A stretch of 64,000 nucleotides of DNA from Atopsyche davidsoni (lineage: Eukaryota; Arthropoda; Insecta; Trichoptera; Hydrobiosidae), in the NCBI GenBank assembly GCA_022113835.1, contig JAILWY010000021.1:7564001-7628000 (forward strand). The letters are read 5' to 3'. Positions within the stretch are counted from its first letter, which is position 1, and the number at the start of each line of letters is the position of its first letter. Below, piece by piece: positions 11,050 to 22,284 of the stretch. The notes beneath the pieces are model-generated. The model worked only from the letters and a program-made list of their open reading frames with translations. It ran no database searches and was not told the origin of the DNA. Both the position numbers and the translations under genes were made by a program.

Positions 11050-12621
11050 ATGATTGCAAATTTACCTCTTCTCTTTGCGGGAGGCAATCCAACATCACTT
11101 GACAAAATGGTAGTTGATGAGCTTGAGTGCTTTATAACATTCCTGGTGCATTGCTCCTGGGGGCATGATACCGTGAAGGTTATCCAGCAACCTCAGTGGT
11201 GGCCCTCCAATGTACCCTTCTCTGATCCTTTCTTCAGCCCTTCTGAGGTCCCGAAGGACTGGTCCACTAGACTGAAAGATCTCGTCACCCATTGTTATAT
11301 TTATCATAACAGTGAATTATTGCTTAGTTTTTCTGAAAGCTTGGCTAGAAATCCACCGGAGACTCTAAAGTATGTAGATAATTGTGATCGTACCATATCT
11401 CTTTATCAAAGATCATCCGGACGATTACTAGTAACGTTTCGAAATGAAAACATGTTATATGATCGGAAACCTGAAACTATATTAAGAAAGTGTCTCCTTC
11501 CTAAACGTCAAAATACTGCTGAATCGATGGTTGAATCAGTTGTTACAGAAATCTACTTGTGCGACACTTGTGATGAGGTGTTTGACAATTTTAAGGATAT
11601 TCAAAGCCATGAAAGAATTTGCTCACTAAAACCTGCGATTCAAGATACTGCAACTCATTCACCCGAGCCATGCCAAAAGCAGGAGATGGATCAGAACTCT
11701 TTTCTTCGTGTCTTTGGATTAAAAGCCTTCTCGGCAGATGCCACTATCCAGTCTCCAGTGAAGAATCAAGGTAGTGATGAGATCTTTCATCAGAAGAGCA
11801 GGCAAAGAAGGTCTGCTTTTGTCAGTACGCTGTCAAATTTTCCATTCTCTTCCTTGGCTGGGAGACAAATAAACAAGAATCTATTTAATCCATTGGAGAA
11901 TAACGTGAGACAACGTGAGCACTTGGAGAGGTATTGCTCTGCGCCACCACCAGCCGTGGACCCACGTTGGACAGCAAAGCTGCAGCGTAAGCAATACCCC
12001 GGGAGGTACAAGAAAACCGAAAATTATTGGGATCGAAACCACACTTTTCATGGACAGAGAAATAAGCATATTTTAGATTTAAAAAGTCAATTGTTATTCT
12101 TAAACTGTAAGCCCTTAAGTATCAGACTACACCGTCTCAGCTCAAAGGAAATAGTGGAATTGACTTCTAATGTGAAGAGTGAATTTGAAATAGACACTGA
12201 TATTGAATTTGTTTCTGTATACCATTGTGTGGCTTCACCTATGTTTTATAAGTCAAATGTTAATAGGCGAAAACGATTAGCCCCTCCATCTATTTCCTTA
12301 AATAGCATGGACATAATCGATCTGTGTTCAGACGAAGAGGAGAGTGCTCCGATCCCGTGTCCTGTGGCATGCCATACTAGCGGTGAGCGAATTGTCCTGC
12401 GGCCTGCTGTGCCTGCCACCCCGGAGTTCCGTCAGTCCACGGAGCCAGACACTGCCTTGCAAGCCGCGCAGTGCCCCCCTCCTACCGTTAAGACATGTAA
12501 TCCTACTCCTTTCACTGTTACTTGTAACAATAAAAGCAGCAATTCAAAATCCCCGAAACAGTTTCATACAAACCTTTATAATCCTCTAAATAAAAGTATT
12601 CCAATAATATCTATAGACTAG
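11050..12621 (+). CDS. Uncharacterised nuclear-type protein with NRF1-like motif and C2HC zinc finger
   Basis: Single large open exon giving 523 aa from the ATG at 11050 (A at -3), 20 nt after a strong acceptor. The frame stays open upstream to the acceptor, so an additional coding exon cannot be excluded. Residues about 49-100 contain QWWPSNVPF followed by a W..RLKDLV..CY..H..ELLLSF pattern, which I find similar to the segment after the DNA-binding domain in NRF1/erect wing (Trp-Trp-Pro, then Trp, Cys-Tyr, His, Leu-Leu). Next comes TISLYQRSSGRLLVTFRNEN, then a zinc finger CxxC-x12-H-x3-C (Cys171, Cys174, His187, Cys191). The C-terminal half is low complexity and basic/Ser-Pro rich. It carries a SUMO-interaction-type motif IIDLCSDEEE at about 422-431 and ends IPIISID. 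Inference: a chromatin or transcription-associated protein. I do not recognise a gene name. An NRF1 orthologue is unlikely because I cannot see the NRF1 DNA-binding domain. Confidence 0.8.
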   Translation: MIANLPLLFAGGNPTSLDKMVVDELECFITFLVHCSWGHDTVKVIQQPQWWPSNVPFSDPFFSPSEVPKDWSTRLKDLVTHCYIYHNSELLLSFSESLARNPPETLKYVDNCDRTISLYQRSSGRLLVTFRNENMLYDRKPETILRKCLLPKRQNTAESMVESVVTEIYLCDTCDEVFDNFKDIQSHERICSLKPAIQDTATHSPEPCQKQEMDQNSFLRVFGLKAFSADATIQSPVKNQGSDEIFHQKSRQRRSAFVSTLSNFPFSSLAGRQINKNLFNPLENNVRQREHLERYCSAPPPAVDPRWTAKLQRKQYPGRYKKTENYWDRNHTFHGQRNKHILDLKSQLLFLNCKPLSIRLHRLSSKEIVELTSNVKSEFEIDTDIEFVSVYHCVASPMFYKSNVNRRKRLAPPSISLNSMDIIDLCSDEEESAPIPCPVACHTSGERIVLRPAVPATPEFRQSTEPDTALQAAQCPPPTVKTCNPTPFTVTCNNKSSNSKSPKQFHTNLYNPLNKSIPIISID

Positions 12622-15600
12622 GTGTAATTTTTCCCACTATTTTTGGTATTATTTTGCTAATGGGAGAAGTTGAGTGAGTAAAATGTAGTTAATTATTTGT
12701 GTATCACTAAGTGAAAATTATTGGAATGGTTTTGAAGCAAGTCACTATTGTTATGTAATTATTTTTTCATTTCAGTAAGGCCTTTTAGGACTTAAACTAC
12801 TGTCAAACTGTGTTTTTACTGGTGTGATAATGGAGGGTATAGTTCTCGGCAGCAGTTGACAACTCTGCTTATGTGTGACATTGTCTACAAAATCATACAA
12901 TGGCATTTGATACAAAGTTTCTTCAAAATACCTTGCACTATATTCGTTGATTCAATTGCAATTTTCCTTTTTTTTTTTTAAATATGTTTTAATTATTTAA
13001 ATGGATGAAAAATTCAAAATTACCTTCAGTTAGAATATATGTTTCATTGATGAACAACACCTTAAAATACATAAAACCTTTATCACAAAGAATGTGATGA
13101 ATACAAATACTTACTAACAAAAACCCATTCCCAGAGGAGGCTTAAATATCTTAAAAACTAAAACACCGAAGCTTTTAATCCATTGGCTTAGTTCTCATTA
13201 CAGATGGATAGACATAACTTAATAACAATTTTGAATAGAGGATGATATATAAATAACCTAACCTACCTTTTTTTTGAGGCAAGTGTGTCTTTGTATATTC
13301 TATCTGGCCTTGTGAATTAAGAGGTCAGTGCCAATAATAATCTGAAAGATATACTGATAAAATCAAAATGTGTTGCTTCATCAGAGTCTAGGGTCAATGT
13401 CGAACAAAGGCTGTAATGATGGAAGTATTAATGTGACTGTAAGACATCTAATACAGGTTTCATCTTACTGAAGTGAACTGCTATTGGCAAACTGTTTACC
13501 GTATTGTATTAAAAATTTCACAAATTTAAAAAAAATATTGGGATACTCTTATGATCACTCCTTTGATATTATGTTCTGGATATGGTTAATTATGAATCTT
13601 TTCGTTAATAGCCATTAATTTAACCCTTTGAGCTCTTATTCTATTTTAGTTTTGCTAGCTATGGAAACATTTTGACTTTGGTCTTAAGTAATTTTTCCGC
13701 TACATACTGCCTATTAAAATTGTAAAGTAAATAGACGGTCTCACCGTTCATTGAAAAAGTCATCACAGCCTTTGAACTTGCAAGGGATTTTTAAATGTTG
13801 CCAATTTGGTTCGACACCAAAGGTCAAATATTTTAGGTATTACAGTTCATCTTATTGATTAACTACAAATTGAACCAAATATTGTAAACATACTCACTAA
13901 AGAACTGATAGTTCTTCCATCTTCGTCAATAGGTTTATTTTATTATGCTACTATTTTTTCATGCATTCAATCAGATTGAAAAAAGTTGTGACGGCCTTCA
14001 AGTGTATGTAACATTAACCTTTTTTCTGCCGAAGCCAAAAAGATATATTAGTATCACCATTTTACTTTATAATACTTACTGATTTTGCATAGAAAGTTGA
14101 TTTGATCTTACACAGACCTAACTGCTAAAGATCTTCATTACTTTATTTGACTTGACTTTTATTGTCGCGGCCCATTTGTTCTTGGAAAGATATACAAGCA
14201 CACCAGTGTATGTTTCAACTTACAGGCTAGAATTATGAATATTATTAGTATATATATTTGATATAACTTGGATCTTATAATACGTGACAGGAAAAAGGTT
14301 AACGTTACATATATTATTGATACAAGGAAATCTTGTATACGTGTTCGTTCCTAAAGTGAAACAAATCTTCCTGTATTCTATGTTTGACATGGCTTCAAGG
14401 TCTTAAAACTAACTGATTGCATAAATATTATAATTACTAAATTTATAGACGCTTTGTAGCATACCACATTTTCGTTGCGTTTTTTAATAATTTCAGTTGA
14501 AATAATTGTTACATCGTGCGTTGAGCAATTGTTCATGAATTAGGTATTACCTTTTCAATGTTTCTTAGTAAACACTAAATCTACTTTGTATCTTCATATG
14601 TGTGTTCTTAGCATGTATGTTTATTGAGTTTTGTCCAAGAGATGTTTTACGTAGTCTTACGAAATGTTTGAACCTGCTCTTTGATTATGAACCAAATTTT
14701 AATTTGGATAATACCCTTTCTTATAAGACACCTTTTTGTAATGTATTCTGTGATAATAATCATACGTTTCCGTGTAAAAAGATATATTAAACTTATAATA
14801 CTTTTAAGGTAATGAAAATTGAATTCTTAGAAAAATATTTCGTTAAAAGATTTCATACTTTTAGTTGAATGAAACAGAATCCTTGTTGATTGTGTTTTGG
14901 TAATTTCAGTTGCATGTTTCATTCATCGATTCATAGGTAATATTTTTGACGCATTACAGCATCAATAAATACATTGTTGAAATCACAGAGTACTGTAGAT
15001 ATAAAATAACAAATACTTATTTTTCATCAAGGAAAGTAGGAAAGTGATCACAATTTATAATAATTTCTCTCATCTTATTATTAAAAACACCAAAAACCTT
15101 GTAATGGGAACTTATTTACACACGCAGAGTTCTTTAAAAGATATGCCAAAAATGCAAATTGATATCACAAGCAAAATCTTAAAATTGATTAGTTGAAGCA
15201 ATCAACACAGTTGATTTTTCACAGGGCAGTGTATTTATATAATAAGTTTATTCTTTAAAAAAAAATTATGTCGCTTTTATATTTTCTAAATAAGTTATTT
15301 ATTTGTGTTGCTGTTATTGAATATTACAATCTGTTGTCTTTATTAATATTTTATCAAACTGCGTAGTATGTGGAGAGATAAATCTCAATCAACCCGAATT
15401 TTTGCATAAATGAGAAAGTAATGCAATCCGGTGGCATATCTTATGAAATGTAAATAATCTTACCCGAATAAAAAGAAATCTCTCAAAATATAAATAAATT
15501 AAATAGAATACACCAGCAAAAGTCAGAAAGTCATTAGCTTGTCGTCTTTCTTTCTCCTTGCCTGCAAATATTCTTTATATTTTAATATGACCACATATGT

Positions 15601-16508
15601 AACTATTTAGTAGATTGTCATCAAGAATGTAATCTAACAATACGAATAGTATAAATGGCTTGATTTCAATCTAACAGCTCAAATATTGTTGTATGAAACC
15701 CAATAATATATCTTTTTGGGTTATTTTTCAGAGAGTTTAAACATTGTTTTGTATAAAACCTACATGCCTAAAATTGTATTTAAAATGAAATTAAAAAATA
15801 TATATATTTTGTAATTCTCATCTTTGCACATGCTCCATTCCAAATGTATTGTATCTCTGAGGCTATTCTTTCGTTAAGTTCAATTATTAAAAACAAAGCT
15901 GATATGTAAACTTCCCGGCAGAAGTAAGCCTCCATTCCTAAATGCAGTGTGACTGTAATTTCTAGTTTATTCTGGTATGCACTGGCGCTGCCTTGCGAAC
16001 TTTATAAGCCAAGTGGCTGCAAGAAATTTATTGGGTCTATTAACATTGCATATCACATATAGTCCATTTTGGGCAAAACTGAATTGAATTGCATCTCAAC
16101 CGGGTAAAAAAGAATTGTTTCATTATATAATCAAAAAAACTATAACCTGAAAATAACAGCAAATATTTATGGAAGAAAAGTTTTTCCACGTCTCCTGTGT
16201 TGTTTGCAAAAATGGACCTGTGGGAGTTACTATTGAGTTGACATTGTATATTTTCAAAAATTACACTATAGTAGTTATTGAATATTATGATCAGCTCAAG
16301 TTTAGTAAGAGTAGACTTGTGTCTTTTAAAATAGACAAAGTGGTTATGCAGTGTAAATGTCTAAACTTACTGATACATGTATAATTATATGAAAGAATTG
16401 AATGTGTGAAGTATCGGCTTTTTTTCAAAGTTCTGTGTTGGCCAATTTTAGTAATTAAATATGAGGAATCAGCATTGTTTTATGTGTATTTTACGAAATA
16501 TGTTATGT

Positions 16509-16700
16509 GGTCCATCTGCATATTTATTTTTTATTAACTGGTTTCGCCGACATACTTGATTGACACCAACAGGCAGAAATTTATTGCGTCATGCTGTCGA
16601 AACCAGTCAACTTGTCAATCTAAAAATAAACATGTAGAAGTATCGCTTAATATATTTTATTTGTTATCAATAAATATTATAATGGAATTCTATTGAGTAC
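16509..16700 (+). mobile_element. Degenerate Penelope-like/hammerhead-associated repeat, copy 1
   Basis: Contains GAAACCAGTC (16599-16608), AATAAA (16625-16630), GTAGAA (16634-16639) and ATGGAATTCTAT (16682-16693). GTAGAA pairs with TTCTAT as a hairpin with one wobble. A second, inverted and diverged copy of the GAAACCAGT...AATAAA segment lies at 16509-16546 on the minus strand. Assignment to Penelope-like elements is inference from the hammerhead-like core and the inverted arrangement. Confidence 0.5.
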
Positions 16701-17098
16701 TTTCTATTAAGTATTAAATATTTCTTCGGTATCTATAAAAAAAAATATATGTGAAATAATTCATTTACTCTAAGGGGGCTAGTCTTGGATTGTGCACGGG
16801 AGGTGAACTTGTGAATTGTGAACTTTTTAATCTCATAAATCATTGTATTATCATTCACAAATATTAGTTTATTTGAAATTTTGAGTTTCACGTAAACTGA
16901 TAGTTTGTAGATATGTGAAATTTTGCTTGTAATGATCTGAAAAAATGATTATTTTTTGGTGTTCCAAATGTATGTTGATATTAATTTGTAAATAGTATTG
17001 TATTATATTTAGTAATTAATATGTTATTTATTTATCTCCCGTAATTGTTGTGTAAGATCAAGAGTTTTTTTTTGTAATTGTAAATACTATTTATATAT

Positions 17099-17104
17099 AA
17101 TAAA
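17099..17104 (+). terminator. Candidate poly(A) signal of the zinc-finger gene
   Basis: AATAAA following two TGTAAATA Pumilio-type motifs in a very AU-rich stretch. It would imply a 3' UTR of about 4.5 kb. Confidence 0.35.
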
Positions 17105-18024
17105 TATGTACATATTATCTTCTTATGAAACTTACCTCTATATTTTTATTTATGATAAAATACCTTTTTCTCTATTTTTTTTTGCGGTAGTGCTAAAATC
17201 AACACACAATATGTTACTGACTTAATTGAAAATCCTAACAAGACCAGTGATTGTGACTCATTAAACTTAACAATAAATGGAGGATATACTTGGTGTGCAA
17301 TAGTGTGAATAATTCACCTTATTAATTAACTTCAATCATTAACGGTTAATAAATAATAGAAGAAAGTCCTGTGAATATTTTTATTTCACATAGTAAATTT
17401 GATCCATCACCATACAGGCGCTTCATACTGGAGCAAACAAACAGAATGCAAGCAAATGACCAGAACTGAATGAATGGTCGTTCACTAACACTCATCCTTA
17501 TTTGGTTCCAGGTAAGTGTGCTATTCTATCAAAGTTAATTTTTTATTTACTAGTATAATAGAACATTCAATTCATTAAGTGTAAATACCATTAGAAATAA
17601 CACAAGATGCAGCATTACGTGATAGCTTTAACTATCACAGAGGCTACAAGGAAAACATCTTATTTGATAATGATATTTTAACTTTGATATTTTCATACAT
17701 GTGACTAAGATTGACATCAGTTAGTTAAAATGGATCTCAAGTTAAATTTGTAATAAATTTAATGTCCACTCTTACAAGAAATGTAGAAGTTACTTGACAT
17801 AATTTTTCGCCTATCGTGTGCATTCTTGTTTCTCATTAACAACTACTCAGTAGGTATAATATTATGAAAATAGCTTAGAATTTTTAATTTGATCGAGAAT
17901 AAAGAATATGATCAATAACAAACATTATTTACAAAGCAATAATAAATAAATTTAGTATAAAATATTTTTTTCTTGTGGTGGAAGGTTAGTTTGCTTACAA
18001 TCTAATAATTAAATGTTAAAATTA

Positions 18025-21000
18025 TTAATCACTGTCATCATCATTGTGGCTTCGGTTTAATGGACGTCTGCTCTCTTCGTCGCTTCCATAGATGACATCT
18101 TCATCGGAGTCATTGATCATCGAGAATGCTGGATTATCTTTGGTTATCGAAACTTCTAAAAAAAAAATTTATCATGAGCAAATCAATTTTGATGAATAAT
18201 CACAGGTTATGTATTTTTTTATAAGAAAAGCAACATATGTGGGTAAATATTATGGTCGGAAAGATTTGAGCATCTGTTCAAATGTTCACTTTGATGAGAG
18301 GTTGACAAATTGACGTCAACTTATGATTGACTGTTCAAACAACACTTAGCAATCACCCTCTTTCTCATTTTATCAACAAACTAATATCTGAGAGACTTAG
18401 ATCTTAGTTCCTATGAAATGTCTGGTGTCGGGTCGGGTCCATGACATCCAGATACTTGTATTAATGGATACAAGATAAGCGATGATTATTATTATACACA
18501 CACACATACTTATGTGTGTGTGTGAGCATGTACATGCAACAATAAAAATAAACAGATATTAGTACCTTTCTCGTGGCCAATAAAGATTTTCTGTGAAACC
18601 TATTAATACACTTTTTCCCTTTTATTAGCAGTAAAATGTGTCTGTATGAATTGTCATGATGTCTAGATATCACCATGATATCTTCATATAATCATGATGT
18701 CTGCATATAATAAAATCAAGATTATTTTCATCTTTAAACATACCGTGAGGTGCCTTGCTGGAAGGTGAGTACACATATGCCATGGTGTAAACATAAAAAT
18801 TAAGAAGGCCGTAGAATGTCATGAATTGAGCTGAGCTGTTGTAGTGCGTGGAAAGTTGGGCTACAAAGTTGTCTTCGAGTACACCTGCACCGAAGCGTAA
18901 CACCGTCACTGCAATACTCACTCCTAGCACTGTCAGCATCAGGAGAGTGAGGCACTTCAATCTCATGTCTGAAAGAAATGAAAAAATATATTTACCAGCC
19001 AGTCAGAATTTTGATATGGTTCTGACATCTTATTGAATTATATCAATACAGTCTAAATGACTTCCCTTTTCTGTATTGGATTGTCGCATTATGTTGTTAA
19101 ACATTAATAATAATATAATTTTATGATTTTTAAAAATGGGACCATAAGTTTAACTTCAAATTTATACATACCAAAGAATGGCATATTTCGTAAGTCCGTA
19201 TAAGCTCTGAGTATTAGGAAGAGAAGATAAAATAGGTAAATTCCACCAAATGTAAAGAAAAATACTTTTAATGTCTGAAAAAAAAAATATTTCAGTAAAT
19301 TATTGATGTATAACATAATGCCATTCATAATTGAAAATGATTAAATACATAATATTGTGATGTGTCCACGATGAAATTGTACGTCGGGTCTCTCAATTCA
19401 TTATATTTTTGCCAAGTAGCCATGATGATTGCAGATATCCAAATCATTCCAACAATAAATATTTTCGGAAAATAAAATGTTAATAGTCTTCGCTCATTCT
19501 AAAAAATAAGAGATTATTTAATAAAATGTACGTAGGTAGACATAAATATAATTTTAACAAACCTTTTTTTAAAGTCATACCTGTCTCAATCCATGATACA
19601 TGCAAAGCCAGAACATAAGTAGGGCACATAAAAACGTAGCTTGCAAGGCGGCATCCATGAGTCCCGGTACCCAAGAGCTCACGAGGAATGTCATTGGAAA
19701 CATGGGATCTGTAATGAATTTGCAATTTGAACCATGTGTAAAATAAAACTACAAATTATTTGATATTTCAATCTATTGAAAATCCTCACTGTTGTAAAGA
19801 AGCAGCAATGGTAGGAGAACGGAAATCCATTTTTGTTCGATAGACCAGTCATGTACTATATATTTTCTTAGGGTATGGGCAAACCAGCACTGCAATAAAA
19901 ATTGTCTTTTGTAGTGTGTATGTTGTTATTCGCAATATTTATTTTCATATCGGCATCCACCTCATAGCAATCAGTTGAAATCAACGAAAACATACAACAG
20001 GTAAGGTTTCGTTACAAAACTAAAGCACTTTCTTAAATCATACTTTTAGAATTTTATTCCAACAAATGGTATCATCATCAATTTCACAAGTGGAACTTTT
20101 AACAGGTAATAAGGGTCAGACATTAATTCAACAAATATTGACTACTGTCCTTATATGCTGAAAACAATGAGCTAGATGCTGATTTCTTATAAAATTTTAT
20201 GAAATAGAATTATGAAAAATTATAATTTTACTTACGGTAACAAAAAAGGTTCCTATTAAAAAAATAAACCTGAACCAAATTTCTATTTGTGTGAAAGCCG
20301 GATTATATGTTTTGAACTGCAAATAAGGTTGTATAAATTATTATTAATATGAGGTATACTTAAAGACATAAATTTGTTATTGTTAACATTCTCACATAAA
20401 ATGTAACATCGTTGATATTATATCGCACGTGAAACGCATCCAATCCATAAAAGTTTACTCCAAGCACATAATGAGTGTAGTCAAGAAATCCAAGGTGGAG
20501 AGCTATAAATTCATCGCAGATTTGTTTTTCACAGCGAAGATGTCTAGTTCTGAAATAAATAAGATTTATAAGCAATTATTTTATTTACAAAAGCCTTATT
20601 TTTTAAAAAATAATGTGCCAACACCTGTTTTTCACTTCATCTTCATGTATAATGGTTACAGGTTTATGCTCTTCTGTAAGTCCTTCAATAGAAACACTGA
20701 CCTGAAAACTTTTATCAAATATTTCCTCTGAAAATTAAAAAAAGATTTTTCAATGATAATCTGACATTTAATAATATTTACTAATTTTGTTATAATAGAG
20801 TTTACCATCAGTATTATCTGTTGTAATTTCAGCGATTAACCATAGTTGTTGGCTATAGGTTCCTAGAGCAGGGCTTCTCATAATGTAAGGTCCTCTTGGC
20901 ATTGAACTCTTGTTAGTCAAAAGAGCTGAGCCTCTTTGAACCGATGTTGTTGTTATAGGTGGACCTAAAATAGATCAGAAATATAAAAAAAACAAGCTGA

Positions 21001-21462
21001 AGACTAAATGTAAATTAAGTCACATCAAATAAAGTAATATTTTGTATATTAACATACCAGCAAGTCCAATAAATACTCCTAAACCAAAACAGGCAAAAAA
21101 GGCAATAAATACCATAACAAACTCTCCTTTGTGCATTGAGTATAAGCGCATTTGGACAGATCTGAAAAATTTAATTATATTCAATCAATAATATAATACA
21201 TATGCTGATTTTTTTTAATTTACCATAAAATATTGCACGGCCAAAAATATTAGTAAATCAAAAGTTTTAGATAAGAAATCATATATAATAGATACATCAT
21301 ATTGATCAAATACCTCTCACAACGATCATGATGATAAGCAGGAGAAATATATTTATTGAATTCACTAAATATATCACTAAATTGAGATAGTGCATTTCTT
21401 AATTTGAGGTTCCAACCGGCAGATGGGAGATGGTATGAATAGCCTAGCCCTCCCGTATCCAT
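18025..21462 (-). CDS. TMEM181: Transmembrane protein 181 (TMEM181), 12 exons
   Basis: Multipass membrane protein of the TMEM181/GPR178 family: a luminal beta-rich domain followed by a seven-helix bundle. Coding exons in transcript order are 21314-21462, 21058-21161, 20806-20964, 20625-20727, 20396-20543, 20236-20316, 19790-19889, 19581-19708, 19349-19498, 19172-19274, 18744-18968 and 18025-18155. All have GT-AG boundaries, phases agree, and the sum is 1581 nt, giving 526 aa plus stop. Diagnostic segments include EIWFRFIFLIGTFFVTCWFA, DWSIEQKWISVLLPLLLLYN, VLRFGAGVLEDNFVAQLSTH and YGLLNFYVYTMAYVYSPS. The C-terminus has NPAFSMINDSDEDVIYGSD and ends in acidic DDDSD, closely following the vertebrate tail. 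The start is the ATG at 21462; the frame continues upstream to a GTG that I did not use. Molecular function is poorly known (human TMEM181 has been linked to a bacterial toxin receptor role). Divergent from TTI2, with start codons about 820 nt apart. Confidence 0.95.
18496..18523. repeat. Inverted (AC)n/(GT)n microsatellite in the last TMEM181 intron
   Basis: A 13-nt alternating AC run ending ATA is followed after two bases by its exact reverse complement. This makes a near-perfect cruciform of purine-pyrimidine alternation. Confidence 0.8.
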
Positions 21463-22284
21463 CACAATTTTTGAAAATATATTTTATAAAAAAAAATAAT
21501 GAAGTTTGTATTTTAATAGTGCGCGAACATAAAACATATACATAATAAATATATGTTATGATATTTGACCTAACCAATAGTTTTTTATAATATCTTAGTG
21601 AAGATGTCGTGTATACGATTTTAAGATTACATGATTCATTTGAATATGCAATAAAGATTAAGAGTAGATTTCTAACAATAATATTGTATTATAGATTATT
21701 TGACAGAAATAACACAAGGTGGATGTTAGTACTTGAAATTATTGATCCGTGCTCTTCAATACAAAACTAGCGCCAATGAATGTCATACCATAATGCTGCC
21801 AAAACTGAAAACCAAAAAACCAATAATGTTATTAACAAAAATATATATATTTTTATCAATTAAAAACAATAATTTAATAAAAATAAAAACCATTAAATTT
21901 CAAATTTTACTTAGCCACATGTGTGTCTCAAAAATATTTATTATTTTATTTTTTATCACATCTAAAAGTTTAACAGTTTCTCAATTTGCTGCTTTTAAAT
22001 TTGTTTATTAATTATATTTCATTGAATATTTTTTGTATAATCTTATTTATTGTTTAAATTAAAAAATATTAAAAAATGGTCTTGAATATAGAGTAAAAAT
22101 AAAAAGTTTTTTTGACAACTAGCAATATTAAAAATATTTATTATATTGAAAATTTTGACAGTAGGCCGGTGAAATATCTTGAGCATTGTGTTATTATAAA
22201 AATTTTGAGTGAAAGCCTTTTCCTTGCAAATGTATAACAGATTATTGATTCTCAAAGAAATTGGACGTGAACGCAGACATCAAA
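21463..22284. promoter_or_regulatory. Bidirectional upstream region of TMEM181 and TTI2
   Basis: About 820 nt of AT-rich sequence separates the two divergent start codons and must contain both 5' UTRs and promoters. No TATA box or initiator can be assigned with confidence. The open frame at 21733-22011 is low complexity and matches no family I recognise. Confidence 0.45.

Larger units (their letters stand above)
12622..18024. other. Long AT-rich region: probable 3' UTR of the zinc-finger gene, then intergenic
   Basis: No coding sequence recognised. Two Pumilio-type TGTAAATA motifs (16987-16994 and 17079-17086) lie just before an AATAAA at 17099-17104, which looks like the end of a long plus-strand 3' UTR. 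This is inference, because nearer poly(A) signals could also be used. The stretch includes a hammerhead-like repeat at 16509-16700. The remainder up to the TMEM181 stop codon shows nothing notable. Confidence 0.45.
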
